The translations under genes and the position numbers were made by a program. The notes under the pieces are model-generated. The model was given only the letters and a program-made list of their open reading frames with translations, made no database searches and was not told the DNA's origin. A DNA stretch of 64,000 bases from Streptomyces umbrinus (GTDB taxonomy: Bacteria; Actinomycetota; Actinomycetes; Streptomycetales; Streptomycetaceae): the NCBI RefSeq assembly GCF_030817415.1, contig NZ_JAUSZI010000002.1, positions 11,259,501 to 11,323,500 on the forward strand, in the 5' to 3' direction. How positions within the stretch are numbered: the stretch's first letter is position 1; every line of letters starts with the position of its first letter. Shown one piece after another: positions 9,052 to 20,105 of the stretch.

Positions 9052-10616
9052 CGCCCACGACCTCCGCTCCGAGCACCACCGACACGGCCTATGTCACCGA
9101 GACCGAGGCCGGGAACCTGTCCTCCGGGCTGGCCGCACTGGCCGAGGGCCAGGGCTGGACCGACCGGCCCGCCTTCCACCAGGGCCACCGGGCCTGGACC
9201 CACGGCGAGGTGCACGACCTCGCCGCCCGCGCGGCGAGCGTGCTCGCCGACCACGGTGTCTGCCCCGGCGACCGGGTGCTGCTCGCGCTGCCCGACTCCC
9301 TCGCCTGGGTCACGGCGTTCCTGGCCACCGCCAGGCTCGGCGCGGTCGCGGTCCTCGTCAATCCCGAACTGCCCGCCGCCGACCACGAGTTCATCGCCGA
9401 GGACGCCGGAGCCGCCCTGTGTGTGACCGGGCCCGGACTGGAGGAGCGGTTCGCGGGCCGGACCCGGCTGGGCGCCGACCAGCTCGTCGCGCTCACCCGC
9501 AGCACACCGCCGACCACCGGCGCCCACCCGGCCGGACCGCGCACCCCGCTCTACATCCAGTACACCTCCGGAACGACCGGCACTCCCAAGGGAGTTGTGC
9601 ACTGCCACGGCGACCCGGGGACGTACCACGAACTCATCGGCGACCGGCTGCTGCGCATCACCCCCGACGACGTGACCCTCTCGGTGTCGAAGCTCTTCTT
9701 CGCGTACGGCTTCGGCAACGCCTTCGTCTTCCCGCTCTTCTCGGGGTCCTCCGCCGTACTGGTCGACCGGCGCCCCTCGCCCGCCGCGGTGGACGAACTC
9801 GTCGCCCGCCACCGGGTGACCCTGCTCTACTCCGTCCCCTCGGCGTACGCAGCCCTGGTCGCCGACCGGGCCGACGGACACGCCGCCTGCTTCGCCTCCG
9901 TACGCGCGGCGGTGTCGGCCGGAGAGGGCATGCCCGCAGGACTCGGCGAGCGCGTCACCGAACTGCTCGGCGCGCCCGTCCTGGAACAGATCGGCTCGAC
10001 CGAGGCCGGGCACGCCTTCTGCGCCAACAGCTTCGACGCCAATACCCCGGGCACCGTCGGCCGCCCGGTCCCCGGCTTCGACGTGGAGCTGCGCGACCGC
10101 GCGGGACACCCGGTGCCGGACGGCTCGGAGGGCGAACTCTGGGTCAAGGGGCCGACGTTGACGACCGGCTACCTGAACCTGCCCGGGGAGACGGACCGTG
10201 TCCTCGTCGACGGCTGGCTCAACACCCGGGACCGCGCGCGACGCGAACCGGACGGCACCTACCGGCACTTGGGCCGCACCGACGACATGGAGCTGGTCGG
10301 CGGCATCACCGTCTCCCCGCTGGAGGTCGAGGCCGTGCTGCGCAAGCATCCGGCGGTACGCGAGGTCGCCGTGGCGGCCGTCACCGACGAGCGCGGCGCA
10401 ACCGCTCTGCGGGCCTACGTCGTCATCGGCGTGTCGCCCTCGACGGCTCCCACCTTCGCGGCGAGCCGGTCCGGTCTGGAGGCCGAACTCATCGGCCTGG
10501 CCCGCGAACACCTCGCCGCCTTCAAGGCCCCCCGAACCGTCCACGTCGTGCCGTCACTGCCCCGCACCCCGACCGGCAAGCTCCGCCGCCACCTCGTACG
10601 CCAGGGCGCGTGGTGA
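9048..10616 (+). CDS. Benzoate-CoA ligase-like AMP-forming enzyme
   Basis: A 522-residue ANL superfamily enzyme that activates a carboxylic acid as adenylate and probably transfers it to CoA. The P-loop is YTSGTTGTPKG at residues 172-182, and the catalytic C-terminal Lys is K511 in TPTGKLRR. The segment LSVSKLFFAYGFGNAFVFPL is characteristic of benzoate-CoA ligases. Its start overlaps the pabAB stop, so translation is coupled, and the likely substrate is PABA or an oxidised derivative. AurE-type ligases next to PABA synthase genes in aureothin-like pathways are a known parallel. Loading onto a carrier protein is possible in principle, but no carrier gene is visible nearby. Confidence 0.88.
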   Translation: MTPTTSAPSTTDTAYVTETEAGNLSSGLAALAEGQGWTDRPAFHQGHRAWTHGEVHDLAARAASVLADHGVCPGDRVLLALPDSLAWVTAFLATARLGAVAVLVNPELPAADHEFIAEDAGAALCVTGPGLEERFAGRTRLGADQLVALTRSTPPTTGAHPAGPRTPLYIQYTSGTTGTPKGVVHCHGDPGTYHELIGDRLLRITPDDVTLSVSKLFFAYGFGNAFVFPLFSGSSAVLVDRRPSPAAVDELVARHRVTLLYSVPSAYAALVADRADGHAACFASVRAAVSAGEGMPAGLGERVTELLGAPVLEQIGSTEAGHAFCANSFDANTPGTVGRPVPGFDVELRDRAGHPVPDGSEGELWVKGPTLTTGYLNLPGETDRVLVDGWLNTRDRARREPDGTYRHLGRTDDMELVGGITVSPLEVEAVLRKHPAVREVAVAAVTDERGATALRAYVVIGVSPSTAPTFAASRSGLEAELIGLAREHLAAFKAPRTVHVVPSLPRTPTGKLRRHLVRQGAW

Positions 10617-10657
10617 CCGTGGCCGTGATCGCGAACACCTCAGAAAGGAAAGGGCAC

Positions 10658-12250
10658 ATGCCACAGCCGCAGTCCCCGCTCTCCGATCGCGGGTTCTACC
10701 TCGGCCCGATGTTCCAGCAGGCCGCCGCCCGGCACGGAGCCGTCCCGGTCACCCTGGACCGGCCACTGGACGTCAGCCCCGACCTCGGTCTCGACCTCAG
10801 CTACCCGGTGCTGGCCGCCCTGGTCGAGGACCTGTCCGGGCGGTTGTGGGAGTCAGGTGTCCGGCCCTCGGAGCAGGTCGTCGTCCACAAGACGGACAAC
10901 GTCGACATCGTCCTGCTGACCTGTGCCGTCTCCCGGATCGGCGCAGTCCCCGTCCTCCTCTCACCAGGCCTTGAGGGTCCCGTCGTCGCCCGGCTCCTGA
11001 AGCGGCTCCGCGAGCCCTGGCTGGTCACCGACCGGGCGAAACTCACCGGACCGCTCCAGGACATCGACGTCGCCCGGCTCGTCCGGCAGACCCTCAGCGT
11101 GGACGACGCGCCCGGAGCGGTCCCGCTGGACAAGTACGCCGGCGCCCCGCCCCACGGGCCCGTCCGGCTGCACCCGCGCGAACCCGCGCTGATCACCCAC
11201 AGCTCGGGCACGACCGGCACCCCCAAGCTCGCCGTGCACTGCCCGAACACCATGTGGAACCGGCTCGTACCGCAGAAGGCCATGGGCTGGCCCACCCGCG
11301 GCGAGACGGCCGCGCTGCACATGTCCTTCGTGCACTCGCGCTTCTACCACCTGCTCGGCGTACTGCTGCACTTCGGCAGCCCACTGCTGTTCATCACCGA
11401 CCCCGAGCCCGCTGCCGCCGGCCCGCTGCTCGCCCGGCACCGCCCCGGCATCGTCGAAACCCACCCCAACACCTTTGTCCTGTGGGAGGAGTTGGCCGAC
11501 GCCCCCGGCGCACCGCTGGCCCGCGTCCGCTCGTACGGCAGCACCTTCGACGCGATCCACCCGCGTACCGTGCAGCGGCTGCTCGGCGCGTCGAACCGGC
11601 GCTCGCCCTGGCTGATGCAGTTGTACGGGCAGAGCGAGACGGGCCCGGTCGCCTTCCAGTGGTACACGCGCCGCAGCGCGGCCAGGGCGGACGGCCGCCG
11701 CGTCGGCATCGGCATCCCCGGCTTCACCCGGGTCCGGATCGCCGACAGCGAGGGACGGCGCACCCAGCCGGGTACAGCGGGCCGTATCGAGGCCCGCACC
11801 AGGGGCCGGATTCTCACCTACCTCGGCGCCCAGGACCAGTACGACCGTCAACTGGGCGACGGCTGGTGGCAGATGGGCGACATGGGCTACCGGAACCGGT
11901 GGGGCGCGCTCTATCTGATCGACCGTGAGATCGACCAGATCGACTCCGTGCACAGCAACCTGGAGATCGAGGACACCTTGATGTCCCGCCTCGACGAACT
12001 GCGGGAGGTCGTCATCGTGCCCGGCGTCGACCGCGAGCCGGTACCGGTGGTGGTCGTCCGGGGCGAACAGCCCCTCGACCTGCAACGCTGGCACGAGGCG
12101 ACCGCCGACCTCCCCAAGATGACCTACCCGCGGCAGTGGCGCTTCGACGAACTGCCGATGACCTCCACCTGGAAGGTCAAGCGGGTGGAGATCACCCGCA
12201 TGCTCACCGAGAGCGCGACCGCCACCGCCGAGCATCCCGGTGGCGCCTGA
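10658..12250 (+). CDS. Second AMP-dependent acyl ligase, unassigned subgroup
   Basis: A 530-residue ANL enzyme. AAAGGAAAGGG lies just before ATG 10658, 41 bp after the first ligase. The nucleotide loop is HSSGTTGTPK near residues 181-190, LYGQSETGPV is the A5-like motif, GDMGYRN corresponds to the conserved Asp motif, and a Lys-containing TSTWKVKRVE occurs near the C-terminus. It is only distantly like the first ligase and lacks the benzoate-ligase signature. It probably activates the partner acid, or joins the arylamine to an acyl group. The substrate cannot be read from the sequence. Its 3' end overlaps the next gene if that gene starts at GTG 12240. Confidence 0.85.
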   Translation: MPQPQSPLSDRGFYLGPMFQQAAARHGAVPVTLDRPLDVSPDLGLDLSYPVLAALVEDLSGRLWESGVRPSEQVVVHKTDNVDIVLLTCAVSRIGAVPVLLSPGLEGPVVARLLKRLREPWLVTDRAKLTGPLQDIDVARLVRQTLSVDDAPGAVPLDKYAGAPPHGPVRLHPREPALITHSSGTTGTPKLAVHCPNTMWNRLVPQKAMGWPTRGETAALHMSFVHSRFYHLLGVLLHFGSPLLFITDPEPAAAGPLLARHRPGIVETHPNTFVLWEELADAPGAPLARVRSYGSTFDAIHPRTVQRLLGASNRRSPWLMQLYGQSETGPVAFQWYTRRSAARADGRRVGIGIPGFTRVRIADSEGRRTQPGTAGRIEARTRGRILTYLGAQDQYDRQLGDGWWQMGDMGYRNRWGALYLIDREIDQIDSVHSNLEIEDTLMSRLDELREVVIVPGVDREPVPVVVVRGEQPLDLQRWHEATADLPKMTYPRQWRFDELPMTSTWKVKRVEITRMLTESATATAEHPGGA

Positions 12251-13430
12251 CGTGAGCCCTGTCATCGTCGTGGGCGCGGGGCCCGTGGGCATGTCGGCCG
12301 CACTCGGCCTGCGCGCCCACGGACTCCCGGTCACCCTCGTGGAAGCGGACCCGCAGGGACGCGAACGGCCGGGCAGCCGCGCCCTGTTCGTCCACAAGGA
12401 GACCCTGCAACTGCTCGAAGGGATGCGACCCGGGCTGGCCGCCCACATCACGTCGTACGGACGGACCTGGCAGACCAGACGGACCCTGTACCGGGGCCGC
12501 GAGGTGTACGCCAAGTCGTTCCCGCCGCCGTCCTTCCCGCCCCCGTTCACGAGTCTGCGCCAGGTGGACACCGAGCGGTTCCTGCTCGCGGCCTGCGAGT
12601 CGGCCGGGGTGGACTTCGCCTGGGGCGCGCGCGTGACGGGGGCCAAGGTCACCGACTCCTCAGTCGCGGTGAGCAGCGAGGACGGGCGCGGCTGGACGGG
12701 CACCCATGTCATCGCCGCCGACGGAGCCCGCTCGGCGGTCCGGCGCGAGCTTGACATCCCCATGGAGGGCACCCGTTCGGAGGGCTTCCACGTCGTGGTG
12801 GACGTGTCCGACATCCCGGGCGCCGACCTGCCGCTGGAGCGGGTCTTCCACTACGAGCACCCCGGCGTCGGCGGCCGCAGCGTCATGCGCGTGCCGTTCA
12901 CCGGCGGCTTCCAGGTCGACCTGCAGTGCCGTGACGACGACGCACAGGAGTCCTACGGCACCGAGGAGGCGGTACGGCAGTGGCTGCCCGCGGTCGTGGG
13001 GGAGGGGTACGCCGACCGGATCCTGTGGGTGTCGACGTACCACTTCCTCCGCAAGGTCGCGGCGACCTTCACCGACGAGGAGCATCGCGTGCTGCTCGTC
13101 GGTGAGGCGGCCCACCTCTTCCCGCCCTTCGGCGCCCGCGGCATGAACAGCGGCATCGCGGACGCGGCGGCGGCAGCGGCTGCCGTGGCCGCCGGCACCA
13201 CGGAGGCGGTCGCCGAGTTCGCGGCGGCCCGGCGGGCGGCGGCCCTGTTCAACAGCGCGGCGGCCGGCGCCGCTCTTGACCATCTGCGGCCCAGCCGTCG
13301 GACCGTACGGGCGAAACAGTGGGCCGCGGCGGCCCTGGCACCCGTACTGCCCTGGTGCGGGGCCTGGTTGGAACACGCACCGTACGGTCCCAGGCACGGA
13401 TCACCGGCGAGCGCCGGACGGAAGTACTGA
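12240..13430 (+). CDS. FAD-dependent aromatic hydroxylase (group A flavin monooxygenase)
   Basis: A 396-residue single-component hydroxylase. The N-terminal Rossmann motif is VIVVGAGPVG at residues 8-17, and the middle DG motif is VIAADGARS. The second FAD motif reads LVGEAAHLFPPFGARGMNSG, with Glu289 in place of the usual Asp of GDAAH. GTG 12240 overlaps the ligase gene; GTG 12252 is an alternative with GGTGG eight bases upstream. Enzymes of this class hydroxylate activated rings, and some decarboxylate para-aminobenzoate while hydroxylating. A PABA-derived aryl substrate is likely from context but is not proved. Confidence 0.87.
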   Translation: MAPDVSPVIVVGAGPVGMSAALGLRAHGLPVTLVEADPQGRERPGSRALFVHKETLQLLEGMRPGLAAHITSYGRTWQTRRTLYRGREVYAKSFPPPSFPPPFTSLRQVDTERFLLAACESAGVDFAWGARVTGAKVTDSSVAVSSEDGRGWTGTHVIAADGARSAVRRELDIPMEGTRSEGFHVVVDVSDIPGADLPLERVFHYEHPGVGGRSVMRVPFTGGFQVDLQCRDDDAQESYGTEEAVRQWLPAVVGEGYADRILWVSTYHFLRKVAATFTDEEHRVLLVGEAAHLFPPFGARGMNSGIADAAAAAAAVAAGTTEAVAEFAAARRAAALFNSAAAGAALDHLRPSRRTVRAKQWAAAALAPVLPWCGAWLEHAPYGPRHGSPASAGRKY

Positions 13431-13490
13431 CCGGAGCACCTTCAAGCACCGGCCGTACTGACGGACGTACTGAGAGGGGAGAGTATCTTG

Positions 13491-14285
13491 ATGACACAAC
13501 CGGCAACCGCAGAGGGGCTGTTGGCGTGGATGCCCGGCCGTGGCCTGATCGCCGGCCTGGCGGCCGACACACAGCTGCTGGTCGCGGACTCCTGGCTCGT
13601 CCGGGACGGACAGGTGCGTGGTCTCGACCGGCACCGGGAGCGGTTCCTGCGGTCCTGCGGCGACTGCGGAGGTCCGTCCCCCGACCAACTCGACGAGTTC
13701 TGGCGGGACATGACGGCCGCGCTGCCCCGCACGGGATCGTGGTTTCCGCGCGTCGAACTCGTCGCCGGCTCCCTCCAGTTGCGGCTGCTCCTGCGATACG
13801 CGCCGCAGATCGCTCCGGACGTACGCGTGTGGGCGGCCGGCCAGCCGGACCCGAGAACCGTGCCACGACGCAAGGGACCGGACCTGGACGTGCTGGCCCG
13901 GGTCCGGCAGCGGGCGAGGGGACAGGGCGCGGAGGAGGCGGTACTGATCGCCCCCTCGGGCCTGGTGCTGGAGGGGGCGACCTCCAGCGTGCTGTGGTGG
14001 GAGGACGACACCCTGTGCCTGCCCCCGCAGCAACTGCCGATCCTGGCGGGCGTCACCACCGGCCTCATCCAGGAGCGGGCCGTGCACAGCGGAATCCGGA
14101 TGGCCCACCGCGAGCGGACCCTGGAGCAGCTCGCCGGGCGGGAGGTGTGGCTGGTGAACGCCCTGCACGGAATCCGGCCGGTGATCGGCTGGGAGGGCCG
14201 GCCCATGGAAGCGGGTCAGGACCTCTTCGCCAAGGAATGGCGGGAATGGCTCGACGGCCTGTTGGAGCCCCTGCCCGCCGCCTGA
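13491..14285 (+). CDS. pabC: Aminodeoxychorismate lyase-like class IV PLP enzyme
   Basis: A 264-residue fold-type IV PLP protein. The ATG at 13491 is preferred over the adjoining TTG because GGGGAG lies seven to nine bases upstream. The expected PLP lysine is in RRKGPDL, about residue 126. The family motif (A)VLIAPSGLVLEGATSSV follows, then LPILAGVTTGLI. With PabAB encoded in the same operon, the natural role is removal of pyruvate from aminodeoxychorismate to give PABA. A class IV aminotransferase is the alternative. The gene lies 60 bp after the flavin hydroxylase and ends just before a strong hairpin, so it closes the operon. Confidence 0.88.
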   Translation: MTQPATAEGLLAWMPGRGLIAGLAADTQLLVADSWLVRDGQVRGLDRHRERFLRSCGDCGGPSPDQLDEFWRDMTAALPRTGSWFPRVELVAGSLQLRLLLRYAPQIAPDVRVWAAGQPDPRTVPRRKGPDLDVLARVRQRARGQGAEEAVLIAPSGLVLEGATSSVLWWEDDTLCLPPQQLPILAGVTTGLIQERAVHSGIRMAHRERTLEQLAGREVWLVNALHGIRPVIGWEGRPMEAGQDLFAKEWREWLDGLLEPLPAA

Positions 14286-14318
14286 TCCGATAAAGAATCC
14301 GATAAATAGGGGAAAGGT

Positions 14319-14352
14319 TCGCGCCGGACCGAAAGTATTCGGCCCGGCGCGA
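14319..14352. terminator. Long hairpin terminator between convergent genes
   Basis: TCGCGCCGG at 14319-14327 pairs with CCGGCGCGA at 14344-14352. The stem continues inward with CCGAA/TTCGG around a four-base loop and one mismatch. It sits between pabC and the convergent AhpD-like gene, so it can serve both strands. Confidence 0.75.
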
Positions 14353-14421
14353 TTATCCATATCCGGATTCAGTAAATTTCGGAGATCACTTCTTGGGGAT
14401 CACGGGGATCACCGGGATCGC

Positions 14422-14913
14422 TCACGCCTTTTTCTGGGCAGGCTGATAAGCGCCCGGAACCATCCGTGTCGCGATGGCGATGCGGTTGTACGCGTTGATG
14501 ACGGTGGCCGCCCAGATCAGTGCCGCGAGCTGTGCCTCGTCGAAGACCTCGGCTGCCTCCGCGTAGACCTCGTCCGGGACGTGCCCGTCGTGCACCAGCG
14601 TCACCGCCTCGGTCAACGCCAGCGCGGCGCACTCCCGTTCGCTGAAGAAGGGCGTCTCCCGCCAGGCGTTCAGCGCGTACACGCGCTGCTCGCTCTCGCC
14701 CTGCGCGCGGGCGTCCTTCGTGTGCATGTCGATGCAGAACGCGCAGCCGTTGATCTGCGAGGCGCGAATCCGGATGAGCTCAAGGAGCTCCGGCTCGACC
14801 TTGGCGTCCTGCGCCGCCAAAACGGCCGCGCCGTGCAGCGCGCCCATTGCTCCGGACACATCGGGGGTTATTTTCTTGAGGGCCACGCGGGGTGTGGATT
14901 CAATCTTGGGCAT
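14422..14913 (-). CDS. AhpD-like carboxymuconolactone decarboxylase family protein
   Basis: A 163-residue all-helical protein. The redox motif NGCAFCIDMH, a CxxC followed by His, is that of AhpD-like alkylhydroperoxidases, not that of true carboxymuconolactone decarboxylases. It probably reduces peroxides or protects against oxidative by-products, using thiol chemistry in the cytoplasm. It is transcribed towards the PABA operon and separated from it by a terminator. A role in that pathway is possible but not indicated. Start at 14913. Confidence 0.87.
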   Translation of the reverse strand: MPKIESTPRVALKKITPDVSGAMGALHGAAVLAAQDAKVEPELLELIRIRASQINGCAFCIDMHTKDARAQGESEQRVYALNAWRETPFFSERECAALALTEAVTLVHDGHVPDEVYAEAAEVFDEAQLAALIWAATVINAYNRIAIATRMVPGAYQPAQKKA

Positions 14914-14962
14914 GCGTCGACTCTATCCGCCTTATGGACTCCATGAAACGGAAACAGTGCGA

Positions 14963-14997
14963 ATAGTCGTGCGACGATTTACCGGAAGGACGACTAT
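14963..14997. promoter_or_regulatory. Inverted repeat between divergent AhpD-like and HAD-like genes
   Basis: ATAGTCGT (14963-14970) and ACGACTAT (14990-14997) are 8-bp inverted arms 19 bp apart, in a 93-bp divergent promoter region. They could be an operator. No adjacent regulator gene suggests which protein binds. Confidence 0.3.
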
Positions 14998-15006
14998 CCT
15001 GCGGTC

Positions 15007-15561
15007 ATGACCGGATCCGGGGAACGGCCCCTGCTCTTCCTCGATGTCGACGGCCCGCTCATTCCCTTCGGGGCGGCATCGGGGCAGTACCCGGGCGGGT
15101 ATCCGACCTATGGGTCGGACGCGGCGGGGTCCGACGAGAATCCGCTCCTGGCCAGGATCAACCCCGCGCACGGACCCCGCTTGACGGCTCTGCCGTGCGA
15201 GCTGGTCTGGGCCACCACCTGGATGGACGAGGCGAACGAGACCGTCGCCCCGCGGCTCGGTCTCCCCGAACTGGCCGTCGTGACCTGGCCGGAGCCGGAC
15301 GACGCGGAGGCCGACGGGCAGGCCGAACAGGACGCGCGGCGCGGACTGCACTGGAAGACCCGCGCCCTGGTCGACCGGGCAGCGGGCCGGGCGTTCGTCT
15401 GGGTCGACGACGAGATCACCGACACGGATCGGGCCTGGGTCTCCGCGCACCATCGAGGGCGCGCCCTGCTGTACCGGGTCGACCCCCGCCGGGGCCTGAC
15501 GGGCGCGGACTTCGACGCCCTCGACGAGTGGCTGGCCGCCGAAGCCGCCGACGGTTCCTGA
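15007..15561 (+). CDS. HAD-like hydrolase domain protein
   Basis: A 184-residue protein whose N-terminus LLFLDVDGPLIPFG carries the DxDG nucleophile motif of the HAD superfamily. VWVDDEITD near residue 140 fits the acidic motif IV. The cap region is short. Proteins of this type are frequent in actinomycetes and lack an assigned substrate. The gene is divergent from the AhpD-like gene and 111 bp before the MMPL transporter. No strong ribosome site is seen in front of ATG 15007. Confidence 0.78.
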   Translation: MTGSGERPLLFLDVDGPLIPFGAASGQYPGGYPTYGSDAAGSDENPLLARINPAHGPRLTALPCELVWATTWMDEANETVAPRLGLPELAVVTWPEPDDAEADGQAEQDARRGLHWKTRALVDRAAGRAFVWVDDEITDTDRAWVSAHHRGRALLYRVDPRRGLTGADFDALDEWLAAEAADGS

Positions 15562-15672
15562 CTCCTGGAGCACTCGACGGGCCTCCCGCCTCCATACGAC
15601 GCTCCGTATGACGGCGTGATCAAAGCATCGTTTAATGGGGAAAATCGTGATCATTCACTGCGGGAGCAGCCC

Positions 15673-17922
15673 ATGTCGCCAACGCGGTCCCGTACGGGGG
15701 ACGGGCAGGGTGCACCCGGGCGGCTGCGCAGGCTGGGGGAGTGGTGTGCCCGGCACTTCGTGATCGTCATCGTGGCCTGGCTGGTCGTGCTGGCCGCCCT
15801 GCAGGTGCTGGACCGCTCGTTCGGCGGAGACTACTCGGACGACTTCCAGCTCCCCGGTGTCCAGTCGGAGAAGGGCCTGGACGTACTGAAGAAGCACGAC
15901 CCGGCGGCGGGCGGCTACAGCAGCCAGATCGTGCTGCGCGACGACAAGCAGTCGCTGACGTCGGTGAGCTCGCAGATGGGCCAGACGATCACCGACCTGC
16001 AGAAACTTCCCCACGTACTCTCGGCGCAGAACCCGTTGACGGCCCCGTCCCAGCAGTCGTCGCAGTCCTCGGGCCAGTCCCAGCCGCCGAACGTGGGCCC
16101 GCTGTCCAGCGACGGGAAGACCGGCTACATCACCATCCGCTTCGACGTACAGCCGTCGACACTCGGCGACTCGTACCTCGACGGAGTGGACAGCTCGGTG
16201 CAGTCCCTGAGGTCGGCGGGCGTGGAAGTCGAGTACGGCGGCCCCCTCGGTGAACTCGCCAGGCCCGCCCCCGACGACCGGATCAGCGAACTGATCGGAT
16301 TCGCGGTGGCGATCGTCGTCCTGCTCGTCGGTTTCGGCAGTGTGCTCGCGGCGGGCATCCCCCTGCTGACCGCCCTGATCAGCGCCGTGGGAGGGCTGGC
16401 CTGCCTGGGGCTGCTGGCCGCGGCCTTCACCTTCGCCACGGTGTCCCCGACGCTGGCCACCATGATCGGCCTGGGTGTGGGCATCGACTACGCGCTGTTC
16501 CTCATCACCCGCCACCGGCAGAACCTCATGAACGGCGACGGCCCGGTTCGCGCGGCGGGCCGGGCCACCGCCACCAGTGGCCGGGCCGTACTCGTCTCCG
16601 GCTGCACGGTGATCGTCGCCCTGGCCGGTCTCTCGGTCTCCGGAGTCAGTTTCATCGGCCTGCTGGGTCTGGCCGCGGCCGTGACGGTCGTCTCGGCTGT
16701 CATCGGCGCGCTGACCCTCGTCCCCGCTCTGCTCGGGCTCATCGGCCATCGCATCGACCGTTACCGGGTGCGCCGCCCCGTCGCGGAGACGAACGCCGCC
16801 CCGGGCGAGCCCGTCGAGGGCACCTGGCACCGCTACGCCCAGCGTGTGCAGCGACGCCCCTGGTGGTTCCTGGTCGGAGGAGTCGTCACGGTCCTAGTCC
16901 TGGCGATCCCGGTGCTCTCGATCCAGCTCGGCCACATCGGCGACGGCGCCGACCCCAAGTCGTTCACCGACCGACGGGCCTACGACCTCATGTCGGACGC
17001 CTTCGGGCCGGGCTCCAACGGCCCGTTGACCGTCGTCATCGACCAGACCTCCGTACCGTCCGACCAGCGTTCGTCACTGGCGACACAGGCGCAGAAGTCC
17101 CTCACCGATGTGCAGGGCGCGGCCACGAGCACACAGCTCACGCCCACCCAGGACGGTGACGTGCTGGTGGGCACGGTCTACTCCAAGGAGGCTCCGCAGA
17201 GCGCGGACACCACCGACCTGACGAACCGCCTGGTCGACGAGACCCTGCCCCAGGCCGTGTCGGGCACCGACGCCAAGGGCTATGTCACGGGCACCACGGC
17301 CGCCCAGGTCGACTTCCGGGACATCGTCGCGGAGCGCCTCCCGCTGATCATCGCGGTGGTGGTCGCCCTCGCCTTCCTCATCATCCTGATGGTCTTTCGC
17401 GGACTGCTGGTCGCCCTCAAGGCTGCCGTCCTCAACGTCCTGTCCATCGCCGCCTCGTACGGCGTGGTCGTCGCCGTCTTCCAATGGGGCTGGGGCGGAC
17501 CTGCGTTGGGCGTGTCGGGCAAGGTGCCCATCGAGAGCTACGTACCCATGATGATGTTCGCCATCATCTTCGGCCTCAGCATGGACTACGAGATCTTCCT
17601 GCTGTCGCGCGTCCACGAGGCCTGGTCGCGCACCGGGGACGCGAAGGCCAGCGTGGCCCACGCCCTGGAGATCACCGCGCGTGTCATCACCTGCGCCGCC
17701 CTGATCATGGTGAGCGTCTTCGCCGCGTTCATCGTGAGCGACAACATCGTCGTCAAGATGCTCGGGCTCGGCCTGGCCGTGAGCGTGCTGATCGACGCAA
17801 CTGTCGTACGCCTGCTCCTCGTTCCGGCCGTCATGACCCTGCTCGGGCGGCACGCCTGGTGGACGCCGGGCTGGCTGGACCGGATCATGCCGCACGTGGA
17901 TCCGGAAGGGGACCACGACTGA
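15673..17922 (+). CDS. MMPL family transporter
   Basis: A 749-residue RND-type membrane protein. ATG 15673 has GGGAG six bases upstream; the open frame extends 19 codons further without such a site. Layout: a basic N-terminus, TM1 near residues 28-45, an external loop of about 150 residues, then TM2-6 with the family signature [19 protein letters not shown] second loop and five to six further segments follow, with the matching signature [23 protein letters not shown] proteins use proton motive force to export lipids or hydrophobic metabolites. Its place 1.4 kb after the PABA operon allows a role in export of that product, but a terminator and two other genes separate them. Confidence 0.92.
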   Translation: MSPTRSRTGDGQGAPGRLRRLGEWCARHFVIVIVAWLVVLAALQVLDRSFGGDYSDDFQLPGVQSEKGLDVLKKHDPAAGGYSSQIVLRDDKQSLTSVSSQMGQTITDLQKLPHVLSAQNPLTAPSQQSSQSSGQSQPPNVGPLSSDGKTGYITIRFDVQPSTLGDSYLDGVDSSVQSLRSAGVEVEYGGPLGELARPAPDDRISELIGFAVAIVVLLVGFGSVLAAGIPLLTALISAVGGLACLGLLAAAFTFATVSPTLATMIGLGVGIDYALFLITRHRQNLMNGDGPVRAAGRATATSGRAVLVSGCTVIVALAGLSVSGVSFIGLLGLAAAVTVVSAVIGALTLVPALLGLIGHRIDRYRVRRPVAETNAAPGEPVEGTWHRYAQRVQRRPWWFLVGGVVTVLVLAIPVLSIQLGHIGDGADPKSFTDRRAYDLMSDAFGPGSNGPLTVVIDQTSVPSDQRSSLATQAQKSLTDVQGAATSTQLTPTQDGDVLVGTVYSKEAPQSADTTDLTNRLVDETLPQAVSGTDAKGYVTGTTAAQVDFRDIVAERLPLIIAVVVALAFLIILMVFRGLLVALKAAVLNVLSIAASYGVVVAVFQWGWGGPALGVSGKVPIESYVPMMMFAIIFGLSMDYEIFLLSRVHEAWSRTGDAKASVAHALEITARVITCAALIMVSVFAAFIVSDNIVVKMLGLGLAVSVLIDATVVRLLLVPAVMTLLGRHAWWTPGWLDRIMPHVDPEGDHD

Positions 17923-17974
17923 ACGACGACCACGGCTGAACGGGCGGGGCGCCGTCGCGATCCGTACGGGAGGT

Positions 17975-18002
17975 GCGGGCCCCCGCCTGCGCAGGGGCCC
18001 GC
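17975..18002. terminator. Hairpin terminator between MMPL and GH10-GH62 genes
   Basis: GCGGGCCCC at 17975-17983 pairs with GGGGCCCGC at 17994-18002 around a ten-base loop. It lies between two convergent stop codons and may act on both strands. Confidence 0.7.
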
Positions 18003-18008
18003 GGTCGG

Positions 18009-20105
<2,097 letters not shown>

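Noticed and set aside
8832..10544. 570-codon minus-strand frame opposite pabAB and the first ligase
   Set aside because: No motif, skewed composition, and it lies fully opposite two well-supported enzymes.
10961..12814. 617-codon minus-strand frame opposite the second ligase and the hydroxylase
   Set aside because: A shadow frame; the plus strand carries clear adenylation and FAD motifs.
14422..14913. True 4-carboxymuconolactone decarboxylase of aromatic catabolism
   Set aside because: The CxxC-His motif marks an AhpD-like peroxidase relative, and no other protocatechuate pathway gene is nearby.
15593..15610. CATACG/CGTATG inverted pair upstream of the MMPL gene as an operator
   Set aside because: The arms are only six bases and no TetR-type regulator is adjacent; too weak to list as a feature.
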